Shown: one piece after another, positions 17,540 through 25,638 of the stretch
How positions within the stretch are numbered: position 1 is the first letter of the stretch
Layout of the letters: every line of letters starts with the position of its first letter
Source: Leptospira sp. 96542
GTDB taxonomy: Bacteria; Spirochaetota; Leptospiria; Leptospirales; Leptospiraceae
DNA: 44,458 nt
NCBI GenBank assembly: GCA_029310945.1
Contig: JARJFC010000034.1
Location: 1 to 44,458, forward strand
Reading direction: 5' to 3'
The notes under the pieces: generated by a model
Told to the model about the DNA's origin: nothing
Seen by the model: the letters and a program-made list of their open reading frames with translations, nothing else
Databases searched by the model: none
Program-made: the position numbers and the translations under genes

Positions 17540-18160
17540 ATGAACCCTTACGCAAAAGAAATCCCATTTCCAGAAACAAAATTTTTTACCTCACTCGCAA
17601 GTTTAAAAGAGAAAGAAACTCTCGATACATTTCCGTCCATTGCATTTATGGGACGTTCCAATTCAGGTAAATCATCCTTACTCAATGCACTTTCGAATCA
17701 CAAAGGTTTGGCGAAAGTATCAAGAACTCCAGGCAAAACTAAACTCATCAACATTTTTAAAACCAATGCAAACTTTAACTTAATCGATCTACCTGGTTTT
17801 GGTTATTCAAAGGCATCTCACAAAGAACACAAAGAAATGATGAAACTATTAGAAGACTTTTTAAATACTTGGAGCAATGTTAAAATCCTTTTTATTCTTT
17901 GCGATAGCCAAAGGGAGTTTCCAATCGAAGAATTGGAAACTGTAGAAACAGCGTTGGAAAAAAAAATACTCCCCGTTGTAATTCGCACGAAAATTGACAA
18001 ACTCAACCAAAGCGATAGACACCGTTGTAATACCGAAATGGAATCGGCAATGAATCAAATAGGAATTCCTTTTCGAGTGTTTTTTATTTCATCTACAACG
18101 GGAAGGGGCATTGGTGATTTAAGAACATTTATCACCGATTATATGATTAAAACGTCCTAA
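17540..18160 (+). CDS. engB: Ribosome-biogenesis GTPase EngB (YsxC/YihA)
   Basis: A 206-residue TRAFAC-class GTPase needed for large ribosomal subunit assembly. G1 is GRSNSGKSS (about 37-45), the G2/switch region has SRTPGKT, G3 is DLPGFGYSK (about 77-85) and G4 is TKIDK (about 151). Length and domain content are normal. I chose ATG 17540; a GTG at 17534 in the same frame would add two residues and overlap the tilS stop codon. It is likely co-transcribed with tilS. Its last 4 nt overlap the end of the convergent metallopeptidase gene. Confidence 0.93.
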   Translation: MNPYAKEIPFPETKFFTSLASLKEKETLDTFPSIAFMGRSNSGKSSLLNALSNHKGLAKVSRTPGKTKLINIFKTNANFNLIDLPGFGYSKASHKEHKEMMKLLEDFLNTWSNVKILFILCDSQREFPIEELETVETALEKKILPVVIRTKIDKLNQSDRHRCNTEMESAMNQIGIPFRVFFISSTTGRGIGDLRTFITDYMIKTS

Positions 18161-18864
18161 ACAAATGTATCGAGTAAACTACCTGAATTTGTTTGGTTTC
18201 CAAAACTTACCATTCCAAATAAATTAGAAGTCATCATTTTACGAAAGTCAGACAATAGTTCAAAATTTTCCTTTAAGGATTCTTTCATTTTGAGGTATCT
18301 CACCTCTTCTTCCAATCGACTTTTTTCGGCTTCTATTTCTTTTTCGATTTCTGATTTCAAACCATTGTTTGATGTTTGTTTCGTTTCTACTTTCGATTTT
18401 TCGTTGTCTAATTTTTCATCCAGGTTTTTAATCCGAGTTTCCAACTCTTCTTTGCGAATGGCCTCGTTCTTTTTTTCGGTGATAATGGATTTGTCTTCCT
18501 TCGATTTTTCTTCTTCCTTTTTTTGAAACAAATCTTTGATTGTTTTACCGTCTGAGTATGGTACAAGGCTTGGATCAATGTCTTCTTTTTCTTTGGACCT
18601 GGTTACTGCCCTCGTCTCTCCACTAACAGCCACCATTCGCCCATCACGGATTTCATAATTGATTTTTACCTGAACGGTTTGGATGTCTCTCCCTTCTCGG
18701 ATAGCTTCATTTTTGAATTCAGTTACATGCCCCAACTCATGTGCAATCACATGCAAAGCCGACATCGTCTCAGGGGCACTCTCTAGCCTTCCATGACCGA
18801 TGTAACCCACACTCCGATCCTTGTAGTGTTCAGCCGACAGTTGATTTACAGGTGAAATGCTCAT
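18157..18864 (-). CDS. SprA-like putative metallopeptidase with coiled-coil tail
   Basis: A 235-residue protein. The N-terminus (residues 1-105) resembles the SprA-related putative metallopeptidase family, with the zinc motif HELGH at 42-46 preceded by ALHVIA and followed by VTEF. A YEIRDGRMVAVSGET segment (about 70-85) fits the same family. Residues 115-210 are a highly charged coiled coil (many Lys/Glu), and the C-terminus is Asn/Ser/Gly-rich. There is no signal peptide, so it is either cytoplasmic or exported by another route. The third zinc ligand is not certain. Substrate unknown. The stop codon overlaps that of engB by 4 nt. Confidence 0.75.
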   Translation of the reverse strand: MSISPVNQLSAEHYKDRSVGYIGHGRLESAPETMSALHVIAHELGHVTEFKNEAIREGRDIQTVQVKINYEIRDGRMVAVSGETRAVTRSKEKEDIDPSLVPYSDGKTIKDLFQKKEEEKSKEDKSIITEKKNEAIRKEELETRIKNLDEKLDNEKSKVETKQTSNNGLKSEIEKEIEAEKSRLEEEVRYLKMKESLKENFELLSDFRKMMTSNLFGMVSFGNQTNSGSLLDTFV

Positions 18865-18936
18865 AATTGCCTAAATTGTACTTCGGAGTGACAATTCAAA
18901 AGATTAGAACGTTTTTTGGATTTTGGAAAGAGAAAT

Positions 18937-18956
18937 CCCCCCAAAAACGAGGGGGG
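18937..18956 (-). terminator. GC-hairpin, probable terminator of the DUF1566 lipoprotein
   Basis: CCCCCC (18937-18942) pairs with GGGGGG (18951-18956) around an 8-nt A-rich loop, about 30 bp past the stop codon of the minus-strand lipoprotein gene. On the minus strand only ATTTCTCTTT follows, so the U-tract is poor. An AAAAATTTAAATTTTT palindrome lies between the gene and the hairpin. Confidence 0.45.
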
Positions 18957-18986
18957 AAAGGAAAAATTTAAATTTTTAGTCGCAAA

Positions 18987-19658
18987 CTAGATACTTTTCA
19001 CGCAACGTACGAAATTCCGTTGGGTTTTGATGATTTTCCTTTCAGTACCATAAGACTGTCTATCAAAGGAAATGGCAAATGCCGTTTCGCCAGGGAGATC
19101 TTCGAAATTGGACCAGGCTGTCCAATAATCGTCTTCCTGGGTGGACGGGAAAAAAGCCAAAGTGGCTGCCCGACCAGGAATGACCAACCGTTGCATCTCA
19201 ATGGGAGTTGGAACTCTCCAACCAGCACCTTTGGATTCACAAGCAGCATACAATTCGCTAAAACCGTTCACTACGTAAACTGAGAAGTTTTGCAAAACCA
19301 TCGGCGATGACAAGGAGTTACATGCATGGGTCTGAGAATCACAATAAGCCACTTGTTTTGCACCAGCGCGGGCTGGGTCATTTGGATTAAAAATAGTTCC
19401 GGCAGATGCACCCAAACAATCGTTAAATTCTTGGCGATACACCTGTCCATGCGTACATTTTGACCACTCTAAGCGAGCCAAAGGGTCAATGACAGTTCCT
19501 TGGCGGTTATCCACCAAACTTTGATTTGTAATGAGACCCGCAAAAAGTTGACCCGTTTCTTCAGGACTTAGTCCATAAAAATCATCAACTGGCTTCATTT
19601 CGCAATTGAGGGTAAAAACAAACAAAACGAGGGTTAAACAATTTGTAATGTATTTCAT
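18987..19658 (-). CDS. DUF1566 (Lcl) domain lipoprotein
   Basis: A 223-residue predicted lipoprotein. The signal peptide ends in the lipobox TLNC, so Cys19 would be lipidated. The mature part carries the Lcl C-terminal / DUF1566 domain: LVDNRQGTVIDPLARLEWSKC, then GAGWRVPTPIEMQRLV (about 145-160) and DDYWTAWS...AFAISFD...VRCVK at the end. Six or more cysteines after the lipobox (C68, C81 and others) suggest disulfides in the envelope. The domain is widespread in Leptospira lipoproteins and spirochaetes; its biochemical role is unknown, but it may be a surface adhesin-like fold. It lies 15 bp downstream of the Omp85-family gene, so it is probably the same transcript. Confidence 0.85.
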   Translation of the reverse strand: MKYITNCLTLVLFVFTLNCEMKPVDDFYGLSPEETGQLFAGLITNQSLVDNRQGTVIDPLARLEWSKCTHGQVYRQEFNDCLGASAGTIFNPNDPARAGAKQVAYCDSQTHACNSLSSPMVLQNFSVYVVNGFSELYAACESKGAGWRVPTPIEMQRLVIPGRAATLAFFPSTQEDDYWTAWSNFEDLPGETAFAISFDRQSYGTERKIIKTQRNFVRCVKSI

Positions 19659-19673
19659 ATGCTCGAGTCCTCC

Positions 19674-21161
19674 TTAAAAGATATGATTAAAATTGATAAA
19701 CGTTTGTCTATCTTCGTTCGAAATCGCATGGTCGATGTAAATGATTGTGGCTTGGTTCCAGGGAATTCTAAAACCAACACCACGCGAGTGTTTGTAATCT
19801 TTCAAATTCGCGTCCTGTGTACGATCCCAAACGCGACCCACGTCATAAAATGGAACCAATTGGAAATCAAAATGCTGGCCTGCTACATCCAATGACCCAA
19901 ATTTCCAACGAATTTCAAAGTTGGCAAAACCCATTGTTTGTCCTATGAAACGGTCTTGTTTGTAACCTCGGATGGTGGTACGACCGCCCAATCCAGATTG
20001 GTTGGTTTCTGTTCCCCACATATTTCGGTATTCATAAAAAGGAGCATCCCCATTGGTCTGCACCATAGCAGCACGGGCAGCAATGACTAATTTTTCTAAA
20101 AGTTCAGGTGGACGTTTGCTAATCAAATCCATTGGGCTAAGGAAGACCCTACCTGATACAAAGTTTTTATTATAATCGTAAGAGGAACCCATTGCTTTTG
20201 TTGATTTTTCGTGGGTATATTCTAAGAATACACCTCTGTTGGGATCTGGTTCAAAGTCCCGTGTATCAAAAACGATACCCACTCTCACTGTATTCGTGTA
20301 ACCACCATTAAAACCAATGAGTTTATTATTGTTGTTGTCTGCAGTGAGTTTTGTTTCGCCTTGCGGTGTTGCAAACGTCCGATCCACACCGAGAAGTCCG
20401 AGAACTCCGTCCGCAGGACCGAGCAAAGCATTGTTGTTTTTTCCATCAAACGTTCTTACGGTTTGTTTGGAAAAACGAGCACCAGTAACGGTTCGTACGG
20501 TTCCACCAAAGAAACTGTACTCACCCGATAGACTGAACTCAGGGCTTTCAATATCATACCGATTGTATTTGGAATCACTGACAATTGGTGATTCTCCTAC
20601 CCCCACATCCCCAGGACGACGGTAGTTTAAATTTTCTTCATAAGAAGCAAACGGTGCATTCCGTACAATTTGTCCGGTAGGATCGTTCCTTTGGAGGTAT
20701 GATAAAGGTTGGAGGGTACTCTCACCCATTCCAAAATACAAAGAATTCGGATTCCTTTGGTACACTAAATCCGCACGGAGGCGCCATTTCGTATCCATAA
20801 TGTACGGTGCATCCATACTCAACCAATGGTACGGTGCATTCTTTGTTGTATTAAAATACTGAGCAAAGATACGGTAACGGTAAGGAGTGTATTCAAACAA
20901 TGGAGTCGATCTGTCGCCATTGTAAAAATACAAAACACGGGCACCATAACCGATCCCCACGTTGGGATCTGAGTTGATGAGGGGTAAACCTGTAAAATAG
21001 CCGCCTTCTTTTTTGTTTTTCACATCTCTTTCTCTGAGGCGTCTTTTTTCAGAGATTTCGAAGGGAAGGTCGGCTCTAGGCTCTCTGTCTTGGGCAAAAA
21101 GCTCAATTCCAGAGAAAAGGATGAGTAGAAGGGTGAAACTTCTTAAGATGTTCTGATGCAT
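19674..21161 (-). CDS. Omp85-family outer-membrane protein (DUF5982-like)
   Basis: A 495-residue exported protein with a signal peptide (residues 1-23, ending LFAQD). There are no POTRA repeats: after a short charged region comes GGYFTGLPLINSDPNVGIGYGARV (about 52-77), the N-domain seen in spirochaetal BamA-like proteins, and then a 16-strand-type barrel with many Tyr/Arg strands. The lid-loop motif IRGYKQDRF (about 395), matching the conserved V/IRGF/Y of Omp85 proteins, supports the assignment. The terminal residue is Phe (FINFNHIF), as for outer-membrane barrels. It could act in export or as a porin; lack of POTRA argues against a BamA role. It is followed by the DUF1566 lipoprotein gene. 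Confidence 0.87.
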   Translation of the reverse strand: MHQNILRSFTLLLILFSGIELFAQDREPRADLPFEISEKRRLRERDVKNKKEGGYFTGLPLINSDPNVGIGYGARVLYFYNGDRSTPLFEYTPYRYRIFAQYFNTTKNAPYHWLSMDAPYIMDTKWRLRADLVYQRNPNSLYFGMGESTLQPLSYLQRNDPTGQIVRNAPFASYEENLNYRRPGDVGVGESPIVSDSKYNRYDIESPEFSLSGEYSFFGGTVRTVTGARFSKQTVRTFDGKNNNALLGPADGVLGLLGVDRTFATPQGETKLTADNNNNKLIGFNGGYTNTVRVGIVFDTRDFEPDPNRGVFLEYTHEKSTKAMGSSYDYNKNFVSGRVFLSPMDLISKRPPELLEKLVIAARAAMVQTNGDAPFYEYRNMWGTETNQSGLGGRTTIRGYKQDRFIGQTMGFANFEIRWKFGSLDVAGQHFDFQLVPFYDVGRVWDRTQDANLKDYKHSRGVGFRIPWNQATIIYIDHAISNEDRQTFINFNHIF

Positions 21162-21235
21162 TCTCCACCTATTTTTGTCAAAGAAACTGCCTCATGGTGG
21201 GAAATTTGAAAAATATGTCAAATAGATTCAGGAAT

Positions 21236-21739
21236 TTATGTTATTTCTAAATCAATTCTGTCGAGGAGGACGAGTACCTCTCCCTGTTTGACAAGATCTC
21301 CCGTATTTTTGTGAATTTTGGCCACTCGGCAATCATACGGGGCTTTGATTGCATTTTCCATTTTCATCGCCTCTAAAACCATCAAACTTTCGCCCTGTTT
21401 GTATTCTGTACCTTCTGTACAAGTGACCACAACCACCTTTCCTGGCATTGGGCTTTTGATCTCTGGGGATTCGTCCGTCTTTGCTGTTAGGTTCCTCTCA
21501 CCCAAAACATAAGACCAAGTTTCCGAACCATAATGACAGAACACTTCGTTTCGGATCCGCATTGTAGTGAAAACCTCTGCATTTGGCAAAACAAGTGTTT
21601 TAACACCTGAATCCTTCGATTGTAATTTCGTACCAGAAAAATCAAACTGATGGATTTTGTTCCCAATCCGTACAAGAACAACTTCACCCTGTAACTGGAC
21701 TGAGGTTATCGTATCACCTGTTTCAAATAAATATAACAT
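21236..21739 (-). CDS. Biotin carrier protein of an acyl-CoA carboxylase
   Basis: A 167-residue protein whose last 75 residues form a biotinyl/lipoyl domain with EAMKMEN; Lys126 is the biotinylation site. The upstream PMPG motif (about 97-100) is also typical. The N-terminal 90 residues are an unassigned beta-rich part that probably contacts the carboxylase, as in propionyl/methylcrotonyl-type enzymes. The start codon follows the stop of the biotin carboxylase gene by one base, so the two subunits are co-translated. No carboxyltransferase subunit is in the window, so it must be encoded elsewhere. Confidence 0.93.
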   Translation of the reverse strand: MLYLFETGDTITSVQLQGEVVLVRIGNKIHQFDFSGTKLQSKDSGVKTLVLPNAEVFTTMRIRNEVFCHYGSETWSYVLGERNLTAKTDESPEIKSPMPGKVVVVTCTEGTEYKQGESLMVLEAMKMENAIKAPYDCRVAKIHKNTGDLVKQGEVLVLLDRIDLEIT

Positions 21740-21740
21740 T

Positions 21741-23180
21741 CTAAACTTCCTCTACATTCCAAGGATCTGTAGGATTTTTTTCCGAGAAAAAACGACTAGC
21801 AAGTGCCATTCGGTATGCTTCAGGAACCGATTCCGTAAACAATGTACTTTCGTTGTCTGCAATCAAATGAGTAGATACTTTGCCCTGTTCAAAAGATTCG
21901 TTGGATATGAGTCGCTGCAAAAAGGTCAAATTGGTTTTTGGTCCAAACACAATGGTTTTAGATAAAACTTCTTTCATCCTTTCGATGGCAACATCCCGTG
22001 TTTCCCCCCAAACAATGAGTTTGGCGATCATTGGATCATAATATACCGAAATTTCGGAACCAGAAACAACTCCTGAATCTACCCGTAAATAATCTCTTTC
22101 TGGAAAATATAAATAATGAATTTTGCCTATGGACGGTAAAAAATTCTTTTTGGGATCTTCTGCATAAATCCGAACTTCTATGGCATGACCTTTTTGTTCA
22201 GGGAGATCAGGCAAAGTTTCTCCCTGGCACACCCTGATTTGCCATTCTACCAAATCAAGCCCCGTTGTTTTTTCGGTGACTGGGTGTTCGACTTGTAACC
22301 TTGTATTCATTTCGAGGAAAAAAAACTGCCCATCTTCACCTAATATAAATTCTACGGTGCCAGCACCCTCGTATGCTACGGCCTTGGCCGCGAGAATCGC
22401 TGCTTCCGCCATTTTATCTTTCAAATCTTTCGAAAACCTGGGAGCTGGTGACTCTTCTACTACCTTTTGGTGCCTACGCTGCATCGAACAATCTCTTTCA
22501 TGAATGTGAATGATATTGCCATGTTTATCACCAAACACCTGAAATTCGACATGCCGTGGATTGATAATGTATTTTTCCAAAAGAATTCGATCATCCCCAA
22601 AAGCAGAAAGTGCTTCTCTTTTCGCCGATAATATATTCGATTCTAGCTCCTCCATAGAATTTATCCTTCGCATTCCCTTACCGCCACCACCAGCACTAGC
22701 CTTGGCCATAATGGGATACCCAATTTTCTGGGCTTCCGTTCGGAACGTTTCCATAGCTTGCGAAGCCCCTTCGTAACCTGGAACTACAGGAACTCCGAAT
22801 TTAGCAACTAACAAACGTGATCCGATCTTGTCTCCCATTTGTTTGATCGATTCAGGTTTTGGTCCAATGAAACGAATGCCTTTGGATTCTAACTGGGACG
22901 CAAACTCGGTGTTTTCAGATAAAAAACCATAACCTGGATGGACCGCATCCGCACCTGTTTCCAGACATGCTTGGATGACTTTTTCATAATTGAGATAGGA
23001 ACTGCGAGCGTCCGTTCCTCCCAGAGCGAAGGATTCGTCAGCCATTTTGACAAAAAGACTTTCTCTATCTGGATCTGAAAAAACAGCCACAGTTCGAATG
23101 CCCATTTTTTTTGCAGTTCGAATGACTCTCACTGCGATTTCACCACGGTTGGCGATAAGAATTTTTTTTATCGGGTTCAT
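21741..23180 (-). CDS. Biotin carboxylase subunit of an acetyl/propionyl-CoA carboxylase
   Basis: A 479-residue ATP-grasp enzyme that carboxylates the biotin of the neighbouring carrier. It opens with KKILIANRGEIAVRVIRTAK (about 3-22). GYGFLSEN, KASAGGGGKGMR (ATP-grasp P-loop), ERDCSMQRRHQKV and the catalytic EMNTRLQVEHPVTE (about 285-300) are all present, and the length matches AccC/PccA alpha subunits. ATG at 23180 places the conserved strand at the N-terminus; a TTG at 23222 would add 14 residues with no support. Whether the substrate is acetyl-, propionyl- or methylcrotonyl-CoA cannot be decided from this subunit. Confidence 0.93.
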   Translation of the reverse strand: MNPIKKILIANRGEIAVRVIRTAKKMGIRTVAVFSDPDRESLFVKMADESFALGGTDARSSYLNYEKVIQACLETGADAVHPGYGFLSENTEFASQLESKGIRFIGPKPESIKQMGDKIGSRLLVAKFGVPVVPGYEGASQAMETFRTEAQKIGYPIMAKASAGGGGKGMRRINSMEELESNILSAKREALSAFGDDRILLEKYIINPRHVEFQVFGDKHGNIIHIHERDCSMQRRHQKVVEESPAPRFSKDLKDKMAEAAILAAKAVAYEGAGTVEFILGEDGQFFFLEMNTRLQVEHPVTEKTTGLDLVEWQIRVCQGETLPDLPEQKGHAIEVRIYAEDPKKNFLPSIGKIHYLYFPERDYLRVDSGVVSGSEISVYYDPMIAKLIVWGETRDVAIERMKEVLSKTIVFGPKTNLTFLQRLISNESFEQGKVSTHLIADNESTLFTESVPEAYRMALASRFFSEKNPTDPWNVEEV

Positions 23181-23277
23181 GTGAGTAGGATCAAAGATAA
23201 AAGAATGTGGAAAATAAATCAACTGAAAGAAAGTATGCGGGTTGACCGTGAAAATTGTCTCTTGTTTCCTTCTTTTT

Positions 23278-25257
23278 ATGAAGAAGATTTGGAATTCGTT
23301 TTTGTTTTCCGATCGAATGTTTTTGTTTTATGTATTGATCGGTCTTTTTTCTCTCACAGTTTATCGTCTTATTTTTTTCTCAGTATACAGTTACAGGCTG
23401 GACAACGTCCCATGGAGTTTGGTTTTACAAACATTCATTCTTGGTTTCCGATTTGATTTTTCGACCGTTTCCATTTTGCTTTTTGTTTTCTGCCTCCTTT
23501 CAAAATCACAATTCTTATCCAAAAATATCTGGTACAGACTCATTTGGATGGGAACACCGATCATTTTGTTTCCAATAGCCACAATACATTTGTTTGCTGA
23601 TATAATCTATTTTGAAAATGCAAATAAACATATCGGTTATGAAGCCATCGTTTTTTTACAAGACCTCCCTGTTTTGATTTCATCACTTTTCGAAGAGGCC
23701 CCTTTCAAATTAGTTTTGTTTTTGGCAATTCTCGCAACGTATTGTATTTTAATTTTTTGGTTCTTCAAAAAAAAGAATTTTCTAACTATTGAAGAACCAA
23801 AACTGAATTGGAAAAAAAATCTCACTCGAACTTTTGTCTGGCTCATTTTCTTTTTTATTGGGTTCCGCGGGGGGTTACAAGAATCTCCACTCAGGGCAAG
23901 TGAAGCCATCATTGCAGATGACCCGCTCATCAACCAACTTTCCTTAAATGGCATTTACACCACCATTAACGACTTTAAAAGCCAAACAATACCAAACCAT
24001 TTAAAAATGGAAAGAGCTGAAATGTTGGCCATAGTCAAAAAAGAAATTGAGTATGAAGGTGCAGAGTTTTTAAACGATCCGAATTTCCCAATTTTACGAA
24101 AAATAAACCCGAAAAGTCTGACAAAACAAACTAACATTGTTCTCGTTATTCAAGAATCTTGGACAGGAAAATATGTTTGGCCAATCTCCGATGGACAGTG
24201 GTTAGGAAAAGAAATTACACCTAACTATAATCAGCTTGCGAAAAAAGGTCATAGTTTCCAAAAATTTTATGCCAATGGTGGGAGGACATCCAATGCATTA
24301 TTGTCACTCATCACGAGTGTGCCAGATAGACCTGGTCTCACTGCAATACGAACACCACAAGTCCTAAGTTCTTTTACTGGCCTCGGAAATATTTTTTCGA
24401 AATTTGAATACGAAACAACATTTATCACTGGCGATGATTTAAAATTTGATAGTTTAGAAACTATCCTTCCGCATTGGGGCTTTAAAACTTTGATAGGTAA
24501 AAAAGAAATAAAGGATACAAATCGATTTCCCATTGGCGCTTGGGGTTATGACGACGAACACTTATTCACCATTGCAAAAGAAACAATGGACGAATATGCA
24601 AAAAACAATAAGACATTTTTAATGACAATCCTTACGATGACAACCCATTATCCATATAAAGTTCCAAATCCAAAGTTTGAAATTTATAAAGATGATGTGA
24701 CCGATTTTGATTATTTAAACACATACCATTATTCAGATTGGGCGCTTGGAAATTTTATGAAAGAACTCCAAAACAAACCTTATTTTAATGACACGGTATT
24801 TATCTTTGTAGGAGACCACACCCATCATAGGTTTTTATCATACTATGAAGATAGAATGGTTCCATTTTTGTTATACTCACCAAGTAGAATTAAACCCAAA
24901 GTAGACAAACGAATTTTTTCACAATTGGACGTAATGCCAACAATACTTGGTTTGGTGGGAAAAGAGACTTTGTATGCAGGTTTCGGCAAAGACATTCTGG
25001 CTCCCGGTGTAGAAGGGAATGCTACTTATTTTGCCTATGGAAGTGCTTGTGGATGGATAGATACCGAAAAAATTTTATACCAAAGTGTTGATGGTGACAC
25101 CCAATTTGTATTCCAAATGGTGCCACCTTACGCAGAGGATGCGCTCTGTAAAGAATCGAAGTTGAACTGTGTAAGCCAAACCACAAAGGCAAAAGCATTT
25201 TTTGGACTTTCATTGGATCTAATGAATAAAAACCAACTAGTTCCCAAGTCAAACTAA
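23278..25257 (+). CDS. LTA-synthase-family membrane sulfatase / phosphoglycerol transferase
   Basis: A 659-residue protein with about five transmembrane helices in the first 190 residues, then a large periplasmic alkaline-phosphatase-fold domain. The metal and nucleophile residues fit the LtaS/MdoB/OpgB group: ESWTG (about 288, metal Glu), the nucleophile Thr in GGRTSNALL (about 337) and the C-terminal GDHTHH (about 513). It probably transfers a phosphoglycerol or phosphoethanolamine group from a phospholipid to an envelope glycan. Leptospira lack classical LTA, so OpgB-like periplasmic glucan modification is more likely. ATG 23278 is chosen; TTG or GTG codons at 23242-23248 are in frame. Its last 4 nt overlap the convergent FPD-repeat gene. 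Confidence 0.85.
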   Translation: MKKIWNSFLFSDRMFLFYVLIGLFSLTVYRLIFFSVYSYRLDNVPWSLVLQTFILGFRFDFSTVSILLFVFCLLSKSQFLSKNIWYRLIWMGTPIILFPIATIHLFADIIYFENANKHIGYEAIVFLQDLPVLISSLFEEAPFKLVLFLAILATYCILIFWFFKKKNFLTIEEPKLNWKKNLTRTFVWLIFFFIGFRGGLQESPLRASEAIIADDPLINQLSLNGIYTTINDFKSQTIPNHLKMERAEMLAIVKKEIEYEGAEFLNDPNFPILRKINPKSLTKQTNIVLVIQESWTGKYVWPISDGQWLGKEITPNYNQLAKKGHSFQKFYANGGRTSNALLSLITSVPDRPGLTAIRTPQVLSSFTGLGNIFSKFEYETTFITGDDLKFDSLETILPHWGFKTLIGKKEIKDTNRFPIGAWGYDDEHLFTIAKETMDEYAKNNKTFLMTILTMTTHYPYKVPNPKFEIYKDDVTDFDYLNTYHYSDWALGNFMKELQNKPYFNDTVFIFVGDHTHHRFLSYYEDRMVPFLLYSPSRIKPKVDKRIFSQLDVMPTILGLVGKETLYAGFGKDILAPGVEGNATYFAYGSACGWIDTEKILYQSVDGDTQFVFQMVPPYAEDALCKESKLNCVSQTTKAKAFFGLSLDLMNKNQLVPKSN

Positions 25258-25571
25258 GGAACACCAGGGAAATGATCCACATACTTGATTTTTATATCAG
25301 GAAAACTTTGCACAATTTGAACCTTTAGATCGGGAAAGGAGGAAACTTCCTGCCACTTGCCGCATTTGTCGGGAAAATGAGAAACTTTCTGAACCTTTAA
25401 GTCAGGAAAATGATCTACGATTTGAATTTTTACATCGGGAAAACTAGAAACAAACTGCACTTTTCCAAATAATTTTTTTCCTTTGAAGGAACAATCGCTC
25501 CCGACACTACCAGCAAACATGGGAAAGACACTAAAAAAAAGTGAAATAAAAAGAACCAAAAATACTTTCAT
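25254..25571 (-). CDS. Exported FPD-repeat protein, 7(1) septoil-knot type
   Basis: A 105-residue protein with a signal peptide (MKVFLVLFISLFFSVFPMFA, residues 1-20). The mature part is almost entirely six repeats of the form K-V/I-x-x-V-x-x-FPD; the FPD (last one FPG) triplets start at residues 44, 55, 66, 79, 90 and 101, so the unit is 11 residues with a 2-residue insertion in the middle (DKCGKW). Cys27 and Cys70 could form one disulfide. The pattern matches what I recall of the family named 7(1) septoil knot domain (formerly DUF6150), small proteins whose chain forms a seven-crossing torus knot. Function unknown; the envelope or outside is the likely location. Confidence 0.75.
   Translation of the reverse strand: MKVFLVLFISLFFSVFPMFAGSVGSDCSFKGKKLFGKVQFVSSFPDVKIQIVDHFPDLKVQKVSHFPDKCGKWQEVSSFPDLKVQIVQSFPDIKIKYVDHFPGVP
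25263..25460 (-). repeat. Six diverged 33-bp coding repeats
   Basis: The DNA under the FPD units repeats with a 33-bp period (one 39-bp step), recognisable as TCGGGAAA/TCAGGAAA blocks on the plus strand. The copies have diverged at wobble positions, so the repeats are old and selected at protein level. Confidence 0.7.
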
Positions 25572-25638
25572 ACATCTCCTACCTGCAGCAAAAAATTATT
25601 TATAGATTTTTTCTTAAAACCTGTCAATCTGTTTGTGC

